Source: CAZXBB01 sp964638815 (lineage in GTDB: Bacteria; Planctomycetota; Phycisphaerae; Phycisphaerales; SM1A02). From it: a stretch of DNA of 29,705 bases. The notes beneath the pieces are model-generated. The model had not been told where the DNA came from. It worked only from the letters and a program-made list of their open reading frames with translations, and did no database searches. This document shows, in pieces, positions 1 to 8,356 of the stretch. A program made the translations under genes and the position numbers. The stretch is taken from assembly GCA_964638815.1 (NCBI GenBank), contig CAZXBB010000149.1:1-29705 (forward strand), in the 5' to 3' direction. Each line of letters opens with the position of its first letter. Position 1 is the stretch's first letter.

Positions 1-1101
1 GGAACCGACGGCCGCGCATTCAGTTTCGCCCTGCCTGAACCAGTTCCGGAGCGCCTCCACCAGATCGATCTCTCGGCTGGAGGGTCGATCGCGATGCCGG
101 ATCAGGTCACCAATCCGGAAACACGGGATCGGTACATCGTCAACTCGCTGATGGAAGAGGCCATCACGTCGAGTCAGTTGGAGGGTGCCGCTACGACGCG
201 CGAGATCGGCAGGGAGATGATCCGGACCGGCCGCCAGCCGCGTGACAGAAGCGAGCAGATGATCCTCAACAACTACTCGACAATGCGGTTCATTGGGAGC
301 GTGAAGCAGGAGGTGCTCACACCTGATCTCGTCTGCAGGATCCAGCGGCGTGTTACCGAGAGCACGCTCGACGATCCGTCAGCGGCAGGACGCTTACGGC
401 GCGTCGATGAGCGGGTTGATATAGCCGACGAGTATGGCGAGGTATTTCACGTGCCTCCCCCGGCCAGCGAACTGAAGTACCGACTCAGCGCGATGTGCGA
501 TTTCGCGAACGGCAAGACGCCTACGAACACGTTTGTTCACCCGGTCATCAGATCGATCGTGCTGCACTTCTGGCTCGCTTACGATCATCCGTTCAAGGAC
601 GGCAATGGACGCACGGCGCGAGCACTGTTTTACTGGTCAATGCTGCGTCACGGCTACTGGTTGTGCGAGTTCATTTCGATTTCCCACATCATCCGCGACG
701 CTCCTTCGAAATACTATCGAGCGTTCCTCTACACCGAGACCGACGACAATGATCTGACGTACTTTCTCGTATACCACCTCGAGATCATTCGTCGGGCCGT
801 TGATGGGCTCCATGCCTACATCGCGGCCAAGATGTCCGAGGTCCGCTCGTTGGAACGAGAGCTACGGGGCGTGCAGTGCCTGAATCACCGGCAGCGCGCA
901 CTCGTCACGCATGCGTTGCGCCATCCTGACGCACAATATACGATCGAGTCGCACCGCGCCAGCCATGATGTCGTGTATGAAACAGCACGGACCGATCTTC
1001 ACGATCTGGCAGATCGCGGCCTCCTGGAGTCGCGCAAGTCAGGGAAGACGTATGTCTTCTTCCCGGCATCTGATCTTGAGGAGAGACTACGGGTGCGGTG
1101 A
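1..1101 (+). CDS. Fic-domain protein (5' end outside window)
   Basis: Fic proteins usually transfer AMP from ATP to a hydroxyl of a target protein. The frame is open from base 1, so the true start probably lies upstream; the first in-window ATG is at 94. The canonical Fic motif HPFKDGNGRTAR is complete at 586-621, including the catalytic His and the phosphate-binding GNGR loop. An N-terminal inhibitory motif of the S-xxx-E-G type (SSQLEG) lies at 169-186, which in this family places a Glu in the active site and keeps the enzyme off (class II arrangement). The last ~70 residues look like a winged-helix segment, common in chromosomal Fic proteins that may bind DNA or dimerise. The stop is TGA at 1099-1101. 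The target is unknown. No antitoxin-like small gene follows, which fits self-inhibition in cis. Confidence 0.9.
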   Translation, partial: GTDGRAFSFALPEPVPERLHQIDLSAGGSIAMPDQVTNPETRDRYIVNSLMEEAITSSQLEGAATTREIGREMIRTGRQPRDRSEQMILNNYSTMRFIGSVKQEVLTPDLVCRIQRRVTESTLDDPSAAGRLRRVDERVDIADEYGEVFHVPPPASELKYRLSAMCDFANGKTPTNTFVHPVIRSIVLHFWLAYDHPFKDGNGRTARALFYWSMLRHGYWLCEFISISHIIRDAPSKYYRAFLYTETDDNDLTYFLVYHLEIIRRAVDGLHAYIAAKMSEVRSLERELRGVQCLNHRQRALVTHALRHPDAQYTIESHRASHDVVYETARTDLHDLADRGLLESRKSGKTYVFFPASDLEERLRVR

Positions 1102-1283
1102 TTGAGAGATCCGCGACCGGCTGCCGGAGCTCTCAAGGGTCTTCGCCGTCGAGATGGTGACGGGGCCGCGTCTTGCTAATCACGGTCGTAGAACGCGAAG
1201 ATCGTGGAGCCTGCGCGGGAGGCCGCCCGGGGCCACCCGACCCGTTGATCCATGTTGATCCTCGACGGTCCGGCGCGCAAGTG
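1102..1283. other. Intergenic gap between convergent genes
   Basis: This 182-bp gap separates the end of the Fic gene from the end of the minus-strand FG-GAP gene. I looked for a shared terminator hairpin followed by a T tract on either strand and saw none that is convincing. Short overlapping open frames here read like high-GC shadow frames. Confidence 0.5.
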
Positions 1284-3812
1284 CTACCCGCACGGCCCCC
1301 ACGCCGCCAGCACGATGAGGAGATCGCCGACCCCGACCGTACCGTCGTCGTCAAGGTCTTCCGGCCCGCCGGCGTTGCCCCAGGCGATGAGGATCGCGCG
1401 GACGTCGCCGAAATCGACGGCGCCGCTGTCGTCGAGGTCGGCCGGGCACGTTGTGCATTCCAGGACTTCGAGAATGACGGCTTCACCCGACCACGTGAGC
1501 GGACGGTCGTAGAGCGGTGCGCCGACGATCACGGTCGAGCCCGACGCTGCGACGGCATCGCCGAACCGATCGTTCGGTCCGGCGTCCGGTGACAGCACCG
1601 TCGCCATCTCGCCCCACTGCCCAGGGCCGCCCTGATCACGACGCAGGAAGTGCACGGCGCCGGCCGGCGTGCCGATCGGATGCTGGGCGAACGGCGCCCC
1701 GATCGCAGCGTTGTCGCCGCTCACCGCGACAGCGTGTCCGAAGTCGGTGGTGGGATCGCCTTCGATCTCGAGCACGTGCGCCCATTCGCCCGAATCGGGA
1801 TCGCGATCGAAGAAGTGCACGGAGTCGCGGGCGCCGACGAGCAGCGTCGCTCCCGAGATCGCGAGCGACACGCCGAAGCGGTCCTCTTCCGTGGCGTCGT
1901 CGGCGGTCAGGAATGCGACCTGCTTCCAGCCGTTCGGACCGCCGGCGTCGCGCTCGAAGACGTACACCGCGCCCGCGTTCTCACCCGCATCATCGTCGAA
2001 CGGCGCGCTGACGACGGCGGTCGTCCCGTGGATGGCCGTGGCGGATCCGAACTCGTCAAACGCGGACGGGGCCGCCGGCGCGAGTTTGGCGACTTCGACC
2101 CAATTGGCGCCCTCGTGCCGGTACACGTACGCGGAACCCGCGATGTCGTCCCCCGGCGCGCCAATGACGGCCGTACCGCCGTCGAGCGCAACATGGCCAA
2201 AGCGGTCGCCGCGCTCGAGTTCCGTGGGGGCGATGGTGGCGACCTCGTTCCAGGCGACGGGATTGTTCGCGTCACGCTCGAAAACCCACACGCGGCCGGC
2301 GTTGGTGTCGGGGGTGTCGTGCCATACGGAACCCACGAGTGCGATGTTGCCGCTGATCGCGACGTACTCGCCGAAGCAGTCGCCGCTGTTCGTGCCCGAT
2401 CCCTGCAGGGTTGCGACGCGGCCCCACGCATCGGGTCCGCCGGCGTCGCGTTCCACGATGTACGCGGCGCCGGTGTCGAGCAGCAGCAAGGCACCGACGA
2501 CCGCCGTGTCGCCATCGATGTGGACGGCATCGCCAAGCCGTGCCGGCGCGAACGGTGGATCGACGAGGATCCGCGCGACCGGATCGGCGCAGCGGCTCCC
2601 GTTGCCCAGGAACGTCCCTCCCGATGCAGCACAGTCGCTCGCGACGACGCCCTCGGTGCACGAGTCGTCGGCGGCGCAGCACGCTCCGAACGCCGGACAC
2701 GCCACGTCCGAGCAGCGATCACCGGGGCCGATGAAATCGCCCGGGATGGAGAGGCAGTCGTCGCCGACCAGTTCGAGGCAGGTTCCGTCGTAGACGCAGC
2801 AGGCGCCAAGCAGATCGCAGCCGACGTCGAGACAGGTGCGATCCGGATGGAAGACGCCACCCGCCGTCTCGCACTCGTCGACGTCGGCGTTGCCGATGCA
2901 CGTGTCGTTCGCCAGGCAGCACGCGCCGAGGGTCACGCAACTGGTCTGGAGGCAGGAAAGACCGAGTCCCTGGAACTCGCCTCCGGCTGCGACGCATTCC
3001 TTCGCCGTGAACTCATCGCTGCACGTTTCGTCCTCGAAGCAGCAGGCTCCGAGCGGCGGACAGGCGGTGTCGCCGCACGTCGTGTGATCCCCCCGCGGGC
3101 TTCCGCCCAGCGCGACGCAATCGCAGGTCGCCAGGTTGTCAAGACACGACGCATCGTCGAAGCAGCACGCCCCGGGCAGGGCGCTCCCGTTGAAGCCGTG
3201 CATCGTCCATCCCAGGTCGAACCGCGAGCCGGAGTACTCGCTCACGGGCTGGAGCCCGGCCAGGTCTTCGTAGTTCACCCAGCACTCGCGGCCGTTGACC
3301 GCCTCCCGCGTCAACCAGAAGTTGTTCTCCGGGCCCACGACCGTCGCTTCGAACCAGCACCCGCCGGGGCAGGACACGTACACCGGATCGAACGTGGCGT
3401 AGTGCTGCACTTCTTCCCGGCTGAACAGGATGTTGCCCGTATACACCTCGCTGTAAGTGGCCAGTTGCGCCGTCGCGATGGTGGCGCCCGGCGTGCCGTT
3501 CACGTCGGACCGGATGGAGAACTCCGCTCCAGTGCCCATCGCGCCGCCCATCGGCGTGTCCCACACCGAGCGCCATGACAGCGCATAGATGTATTCGATG
3601 TGACCGACCTCGAAATCATCGAGCAGCGTGCGCCGGGATCCGAAGACACCGGACGTTGCGTTGCTCATGCCGTTGCTGCCGTCCGGGTCGCCGTTGCAGA
3701 AGTCGAAGAAGTCGCCGTCGACGCCGCCGTCCGCGAGAACCGAACCATGCGCCCACGCGGGGCCGAAGGCGACGGAAGAAGCAAGGATCACACGAAGACG
3801 GGTGGAGCGCAT
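1284..3812 (-). CDS. Secreted Cys-rich / FG-GAP protein with dockerin-like tail
   Basis: Predicted exported surface or extracellular protein of 842 aa. I chose the ATG at 3812 over one 18 codons upstream because it is followed directly by a signal peptide (MRSTRLRVILASSVAFG, then an AWA-like cleavage region) and preceded by GGAG about 11 bases upstream. After a ~200-residue N-terminal domain there are five tandem repeats of ~37 aa starting GACC (residues ~213-407), each with about six Cys, suggesting disulfide-bonded modules. Residues ~410-790 are FG-GAP-type beta-propeller repeats (pattern VAISG-x-x-ALVG ... VYVFERD). The last ~55 residues form two dockerin-like EF-hand half-repeats (DLDDSGAVD and DLDDDGTVG) ending AAWGPCG. 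Function is unknown; such proteins are abundant in planctomycetes. The kinase gene lies upstream on the same strand, separated by a pseudogene remnant. Confidence 0.85.
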   Translation of the reverse strand: MRSTRLRVILASSVAFGPAWAHGSVLADGGVDGDFFDFCNGDPDGSNGMSNATSGVFGSRRTLLDDFEVGHIEYIYALSWRSVWDTPMGGAMGTGAEFSIRSDVNGTPGATIATAQLATYSEVYTGNILFSREEVQHYATFDPVYVSCPGGCWFEATVVGPENNFWLTREAVNGRECWVNYEDLAGLQPVSEYSGSRFDLGWTMHGFNGSALPGACCFDDASCLDNLATCDCVALGGSPRGDHTTCGDTACPPLGACCFEDETCSDEFTAKECVAAGGEFQGLGLSCLQTSCVTLGACCLANDTCIGNADVDECETAGGVFHPDRTCLDVGCDLLGACCVYDGTCLELVGDDCLSIPGDFIGPGDRCSDVACPAFGACCAADDSCTEGVVASDCAASGGTFLGNGSRCADPVARILVDPPFAPARLGDAVHIDGDTAVVGALLLLDTGAAYIVERDAGGPDAWGRVATLQGSGTNSGDCFGEYVAISGNIALVGSVWHDTPDTNAGRVWVFERDANNPVAWNEVATIAPTELERGDRFGHVALDGGTAVIGAPGDDIAGSAYVYRHEGANWVEVAKLAPAAPSAFDEFGSATAIHGTTAVVSAPFDDDAGENAGAVYVFERDAGGPNGWKQVAFLTADDATEEDRFGVSLAISGATLLVGARDSVHFFDRDPDSGEWAHVLEIEGDPTTDFGHAVAVSGDNAAIGAPFAQHPIGTPAGAVHFLRRDQGGPGQWGEMATVLSPDAGPNDRFGDAVAASGSTVIVGAPLYDRPLTWSGEAVILEVLECTTCPADLDDSGAVDFGDVRAILIAWGNAGGPEDLDDDGTVGVGDLLIVLAAWGPCG

Positions 3813-3916
3813 GGCGTCGCGACTCCGATGGAGGATCACATGATCATCGCGGAAACCGACCTGCATGCAAGCAAGAACTCTTCATGTCGCGGCCGTCCGA
3901 CCGGCCGCCACCGCGA

Positions 3917-4296
3917 TCACGGGCACGGCCCCCACGACGTCAGCACGAGCGAAACGTCGGAGAATCCGGCCTCGCCGTCGTCGGCGGCGTCCTCCCGGCG
4001 ATCCCCGCAGGGGCGCGTGATCGTCAAAGGCGAGCGATCATCGCCAGATCCGCAGGCTGGTCGAGGCGTGGTCCGACGCTGGCCGTCGAGGCATGGCCGA
4101 CGCTGGCCGATCCGGTCCGGACACGTCGGCCGGGGCGCCGGCGCGGTTGCGCAGCACCGACGCCGCGCCGGGCGTGCCGCACTCGTCGAGGCTCGCCGTC
4201 ACGACGTCGGCGCGGCCGTCCGCATCGCGGACGCGCATGACGTGTCCGCCCTCGACGTCCGCGTGCACGAGACACAAGTCGAAGCAGATCGTCGCC
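3917..4296 (-). pseudogene. Decayed FG-GAP/dockerin-like gene remnant
   Basis: Between the kinase stop and the next gene the minus strand carries coding-like fragments in shifted frames. About 4150-4290 reads as an FG-GAP/VCBS-like stretch (RDADGRADVVTASLD, then GAASVLRNRAG). After a frame change, 3917-4010 reads as the end of a dockerin-like tail (DGEAGFSDVSLVLTSWGPCP, then stop at 3917-3919), matching the WGPC ends of the intact proteins nearby. In the middle lies an imperfect tandem duplication of 25 and 24 bp (4061-4085 and 4086-4109); the 1-bp length difference would itself shift the frame. No single frame joins the pieces and there is no signal peptide, so I infer a degraded secreted-protein gene. 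A C-terminal extension of the kinase is less likely because the kinase has its own clean stop. Confidence 0.5.
4061..4109. repeat. 25/24-bp imperfect tandem duplication
   Basis: Two adjacent units begin TCGAGGC and end GACGCTGGCCG. They differ by one substitution and one deleted base. The unit lies inside the pseudogene remnant and changes reading frame across the duplication. Confidence 0.8.
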
Positions 4297-7200
4297 TCAC
4301 TCCCCGGCCGGCGCCCGGGCGCGGCGGCGCTCGCGGATCGGGTTGGTTTCCCAGACGCGCAGCGTGTGATCGCCGGAGGCGCTGACGAGCATCGTGCCGT
4401 CGGGCGACCAGGCGAGATCGTGGACATATTCGGTGTGACCGGTCAGCGTCAGCGGCGACTCGCCACGACTCGTGTCCCAGATGCGAATCGTGCGATCGTC
4501 GGCCCCCGAGGCCAGCCGCGTCCCGTCGGGGCTGAAGCGCATGGCGTAGACGTTGCCCGCGTGACCGCGAAGGTCGAAACGGACCTCGCCCGTGGCGACG
4601 TCGTAGATCGCCGCGGCGCCTTCGATCGACGCGCTCGCCAGCCAGCGCCCGTCGGGGCTGAAAGCGAGCCGCTGGCACTTGCCGACAGGTTCCGGGAACG
4701 CGCGCAACACCGCGCCGCTGCGCGTGTCGATGACAACGATCTTCCCGGATTCGTCGGTCGCGACGATCGTGCCGTCCGGCGAAATCGCGGCCGCGCCGCC
4801 GCCGGCTCGGCGCGGACGCAGCGGCACCGTGTGCAACGTCTGCCCGGACCGCGGGTCCCAGAGCGTGAGGTGCTCCTCGGTGCGCGCAGCGAGCAGCGAG
4901 CCGTCATCCGAGAGGTCGAGCGCACGAACGGGCGCGGCGACGCCGAAGCGATGAAGCTCCTCGCCCGTGTCGAGGTTCCACACGTGCACCGAACGGCGGT
5001 GGCCGCTCGCAATCAGCGGTCCGCGCGCGACATCGACGGCGAAGACCGGCGATGAGCCTGTCGCGATCACGGCACGCGTGGCGCCGCTCCGGGCATCCCA
5101 GACCCTGATGTCGCCGTCCCACGCCCCCGAGATGATCCTCGATCCGTCGCCCGAGAACGCAACGCCGTAGACGTACGATGCGTGGCCGCGCAGCACCGCG
5201 GCGGGGGATTGCTCTGCAAGGTCGAAGACCCGGACGCTCCCGTCCGTCACGCAGAGCAGTTGCCTGCCGTCCGCGCCGTACGCAAGCGATCGGATCGGCC
5301 CATCGAGAGTGAGCGTCCGGATCGGCCGGAAGCTCACGGTGTCGCGCACCTGGATCACGCGATCCTCGGCCGCAGTTGCCAGTGAAGCACCGTCCGGGCT
5401 CAGGGCGAGGGCGGTGATCGCCCCCTCGTGGCCCGCGAGCACGTGTTCGAGCGATTTCGTCCGACCGTCGAACACGTAGACCCGACCATCGTCGGCCCCG
5501 AGCACCACGGAACGCCCATCGTTCGAGACGGCGACGGCTTCGCAGGCCGCCGTCGGGATCTTGCACGTTCCCGACCGTGTCGGTTCGATCCCGTCCAGAG
5601 CGAAGAGCGTGCAATACGCCGCCGCGTCGTGGCGCTTCCTGAAAGATATCGCGGCGTGGCGGCCGTCGGGGCTGAACGCGCCTGCGACAGTCGTCGAATG
5701 GACCAGGCGTGTCGGCGATGCCAGCCCCGGAGCGAGGAGCCAGGCGCCTCGCCCCACCTCGGTCGTCAGCCTGTCGCGCGAGCCGGCGCCTCCGACGATG
5801 GCGCGCCGGCCGTCGGGCGAGAGGGCGGTCATCCTCAGTCCCCCGCCGTCGGGCGTCGCGTGGACGAGGTCCGCGATCCGCCGGCCGGTGCCGGTATCCC
5901 AGAGCGCCGCGGCCCCGGCCTCTTCGCCGAATATGCCGGCGATGGTCCGACCGTCGGCGCTGAGCCTCGCGTTGTGAAGCGCGTGCTCGTCGAGCGAGAC
6001 GCGATCGACGATTGCGGCACTGTCGGCTGACCACCGCTCGATGAAGCCGGACGACGTCACGACGATCACGTGGGCGCCGTCCTCGGTGAGCGACGCCGCG
6101 AGGATCGGCTCCCCGGGCTCGATCATCGCGACGCACGGATCGAGGAGACCGGCCAGGTACGAGTGCTCCCAATTGGCGTGCTCGGTCCCGGCGACCGCGA
6201 GGAAGCGAGACGCGGCGACCGGGTCGCCGAACTCGATCGACGACGCGGCGGACCGGACCGCCGTGCGGTACGACACCCACTGCGATGCCGTGAGCGCGGC
6301 GGCGCGATCGCTCGCCATCGCCCGCTGGCGCTCCGCGTCGCGCCACTGCGCGCTCGACACCACGGTCGCGATCGCCATCGCGAGGAACACGATCAGGATC
6401 GAGACCGCGAGCGTCCGGTTGCGCCGGACGAACTTCCGAAGCTGATAGACGCTCGACGCCGGCCGCGCGACGATCGGCTGGTCGCCGAGATAGCGGCGGA
6501 TGTCCGAGGCCATCTCCCCCGCCGACGCGTAGCGCCGCTCCTTCTCGCGTTCGAGCGACTTCGCGACGATGGTGTCGAGGTCGCCGCGGTACAGGCGGTC
6601 GATCGAGCTCAGACGCGACGGTTCGCACTCCCGGATGACGCGCACGGCCTCGTGCATCACCTTTCCGCCGAGGTCATACGGGCGCCGCCCGCTCAGGAGT
6701 TCGAACGCGACGACCCCGATCGAGTACACGTCCGTTCGCGTGTCGATCTGCGCCGGATCGCCCGAGACCTGTTCCGGGCTCATGTACGGCACCGTGCCCA
6801 CCATCTCCCCGACCTCGGTCTGCAACGTGGCGGCCTGGATGTCGGCATCGGTGACGCGCGCGATCCCGAAGTCGAGGATGCGCGGGTGCCCGGCGCCGCC
6901 CTCGCCGACCACCAGGATGTTCGAAGGCTTGAGGTCACGGTGGATGACGCCGTGCTGATGCGCGTGCTGCACCGCGTCGCAGATCCGCGCGATCAGCTCC
7001 AGGCGATCGCGCAGGCCAAGCGCCTCGCCGTTCGCGTACTCGAGAAGCGGCGCGCCTTCGACGAGCTCCATCGCGAAGTAGGGCTGGCCGTCCGCCGTTC
7101 CCGCGTCGTAGATCTGGGCGATGCCGGGATGCCGCAGACGTCCGAGCACCTGGACTTCGAGACGGAAGCGCCGCGCGACGTTGCGGGCGACGAGGCCGTA

Positions 7201-7590
7201 ACCGGGGCGCATGAGCTTGAGCGCGACGCGACGCCGCGGCTCGTCCTGCCGGGCCTCGTAGACGATGCCCATTCCGCCGCGACCGATGACGCGGATGATC
7301 GCGTAGCGGCCGATGCGCTCCGGCACCGGGGCGGTGTCGGCCTCGTCGGGTGCGGCCCCGTTGGTCGAATCGGCGATCGCCCTCGCCATGTACGTCAGGC
7401 CGTGCCCCGACGTCACGTTCTCGATGAAGGGCAGCGGCGCGGCGTCGTAGGCAAGGAGCCGTTCGACGTCCGGCCGCAGATCGGGCGCGTCGCGGCAGGC
7501 CTCGTCGAGGAACGCGCGGCGTCCCTCCGGCGCGATGCTCCGGGCGCGCAGGAAGATGTCCTGGAGACGCTGGTGTCGGTCCGCGGTCAC
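4297..7590 (-). CDS. Membrane Ser/Thr protein kinase with WD40 propeller
   Basis: Predicted receptor-like PknB-type kinase of 1097 aa. The GTG at 7590 is preferred over an ATG at 7629 because it overlaps the sigma-factor stop as GTGA and has a GAGGGCGAGGG purine tract just upstream. Residues ~95-370 are the catalytic domain, with the P-loop GRGGMG, the VALK lysine, the HRDLKPSN catalytic loop, DFG and an SPE version of the APE motif, so it should be active. One transmembrane helix (around LAVSILIVFLAMAIATVV, ~395-413) follows. The remainder, ~480-1090, is WD40 repeats, clearest near the end (GH...FSPDG...RIWD). This layout puts the kinase inside the cell and the propeller outside. Family knowledge links such kinases to partner ECF sigma factors encoded alongside, as here. 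Phosphorylation targets and the propeller's ligand are unknown. Confidence 0.93.
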   Translation of the reverse strand: MTADRHQRLQDIFLRARSIAPEGRRAFLDEACRDAPDLRPDVERLLAYDAAPLPFIENVTSGHGLTYMARAIADSTNGAAPDEADTAPVPERIGRYAIIRVIGRGGMGIVYEARQDEPRRRVALKLMRPGYGLVARNVARRFRLEVQVLGRLRHPGIAQIYDAGTADGQPYFAMELVEGAPLLEYANGEALGLRDRLELIARICDAVQHAHQHGVIHRDLKPSNILVVGEGGAGHPRILDFGIARVTDADIQAATLQTEVGEMVGTVPYMSPEQVSGDPAQIDTRTDVYSIGVVAFELLSGRRPYDLGGKVMHEAVRVIRECEPSRLSSIDRLYRGDLDTIVAKSLEREKERRYASAGEMASDIRRYLGDQPIVARPASSVYQLRKFVRRNRTLAVSILIVFLAMAIATVVSSAQWRDAERQRAMASDRAAALTASQWVSYRTAVRSAASSIEFGDPVAASRFLAVAGTEHANWEHSYLAGLLDPCVAMIEPGEPILAASLTEDGAHVIVVTSSGFIERWSADSAAIVDRVSLDEHALHNARLSADGRTIAGIFGEEAGAAALWDTGTGRRIADLVHATPDGGGLRMTALSPDGRRAIVGGAGSRDRLTTEVGRGAWLLAPGLASPTRLVHSTTVAGAFSPDGRHAAISFRKRHDAAAYCTLFALDGIEPTRSGTCKIPTAACEAVAVSNDGRSVVLGADDGRVYVFDGRTKSLEHVLAGHEGAITALALSPDGASLATAAEDRVIQVRDTVSFRPIRTLTLDGPIRSLAYGADGRQLLCVTDGSVRVFDLAEQSPAAVLRGHASYVYGVAFSGDGSRIISGAWDGDIRVWDARSGATRAVIATGSSPVFAVDVARGPLIASGHRRSVHVWNLDTGEELHRFGVAAPVRALDLSDDGSLLAARTEEHLTLWDPRSGQTLHTVPLRPRRAGGGAAAISPDGTIVATDESGKIVVIDTRSGAVLRAFPEPVGKCQRLAFSPDGRWLASASIEGAAAIYDVATGEVRFDLRGHAGNVYAMRFSPDGTRLASGADDRTIRIWDTSRGESPLTLTGHTEYVHDLAWSPDGTMLVSASGDHTLRVWETNPIRERRRARAPAGE

Positions 7591-8159
7591 GGCGGGCCCT
7601 CGCCCTCGCCAAGCTGCACGCACAGCCACGATCGCGCCATCGCCCAGTCATCATCGACCGTCCGTTTCGAGACGCCAAGCACGCAGGCGACCTCTTCGAT
7701 CGTGAGACCCGAGAAGAAGCGGTACTCGACCACCCGCGACTGACGCTCGTTGATCGCCGCGAGGCGAGTCAGCGCTTCGTCGAGCGCGATGACGTCCGGA
7801 TCGCCGCCGGTCGCAACCAGGCCGGAGAGCGCAATCCGCGTCCAGTTGCCGCCGCGCTTCGCGGCCCGGCGCCGGCGAGCGTAGTCGGCCAGGATCCCGC
7901 GCATCGCGGTCGCGCACACGGCGAAGAAGTGGGCACGGTCCTCCCAGGCGATGTCGGTGCGACGCGTGAGCCGGAGGAACGCCTCGTGGACGAGGGCGGT
8001 CGGCTGGAGCGTGTTGCACTCCGGCTGCCCGCGGAAGCACTGCCCGGCAAGCGTCCGCAGCTCGTCGTAGACAACCTCCATGAGACGGGCCGTCGCGGCC
8101 GGATCGCCGCCGCGGACCTGCTGGAGAAGCTGGGTGACACCGTCCGGCCCGTCGGGCAT
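7587..8159 (-). CDS. ECF-type RNA polymerase sigma factor
   Basis: A 190-aa sigma-70-family regulator that should direct RNA polymerase to a dedicated promoter set. Region 2 lies at ~20-95 (ELRTLAGQ, LVHEAFLRL, FFAVCATAMRGILADYAR), typical of the planctomycete-type ECF group that accompanies Ser/Thr kinases. Region 4 with its helix-turn-helix is at ~130-180 (SRVVEYRFFSGLTIEEVACV followed by LGVSKRTVDDDW). The start at 8159 is supported by GAGGGAG about 8 bases upstream. No anti-sigma gene is adjacent. Instead the stop overlaps the kinase GTG by 4 bp, implying translational coupling and suggesting control of the sigma factor by phosphorylation (inference). The first gene on the opposite side, 8357, is divergent and could be a target. 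Confidence 0.93.
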   Translation of the reverse strand: MPDGPDGVTQLLQQVRGGDPAATARLMEVVYDELRTLAGQCFRGQPECNTLQPTALVHEAFLRLTRRTDIAWEDRAHFFAVCATAMRGILADYARRRRAAKRGGNWTRIALSGLVATGGDPDVIALDEALTRLAAINERQSRVVEYRFFSGLTIEEVACVLGVSKRTVDDDWAMARSWLCVQLGEGEGPP

Positions 8160-8356
8160 GCGAAACTCCCTCGATCGACACGTCCCCGCTGCCCGGGCAG
8201 GGCGATCCTGTCCTGCTGCTCCAGGAACGCCATCGTACCTGCCGAGGCGGGAAATTCGCCCCCCTGTTTCTGCGCGGTCGGCCTTCCCCCTGCGGGTACG
8301 GGATGGCCCGGCCGTCGCGCGGGCGGGCCCTCACGCGGAAAAGCAGGAGCAAACGA
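8160..8356. promoter_or_regulatory. Divergent intergenic region, sigma gene / Gly-rich gene
   Basis: This 197-bp gap must hold the promoters of the minus-strand sigma-kinase operon and the plus-strand Gly-rich gene. I could not pick out convincing -35/-10 pairs. The visible signals are the two ribosome-binding sites: GAGGGAG on the minus strand near 8170 and AGGAG on the plus strand near 8345. Confidence 0.4.

Noticed and set aside
4297..7629. Kinase start at the ATG at 7629
   Set aside because: It would overlap the sigma gene by 43 bp without a ribosome-binding site; the GTG at 7590 gives a GTGA overlap with a purine-rich tract upstream.
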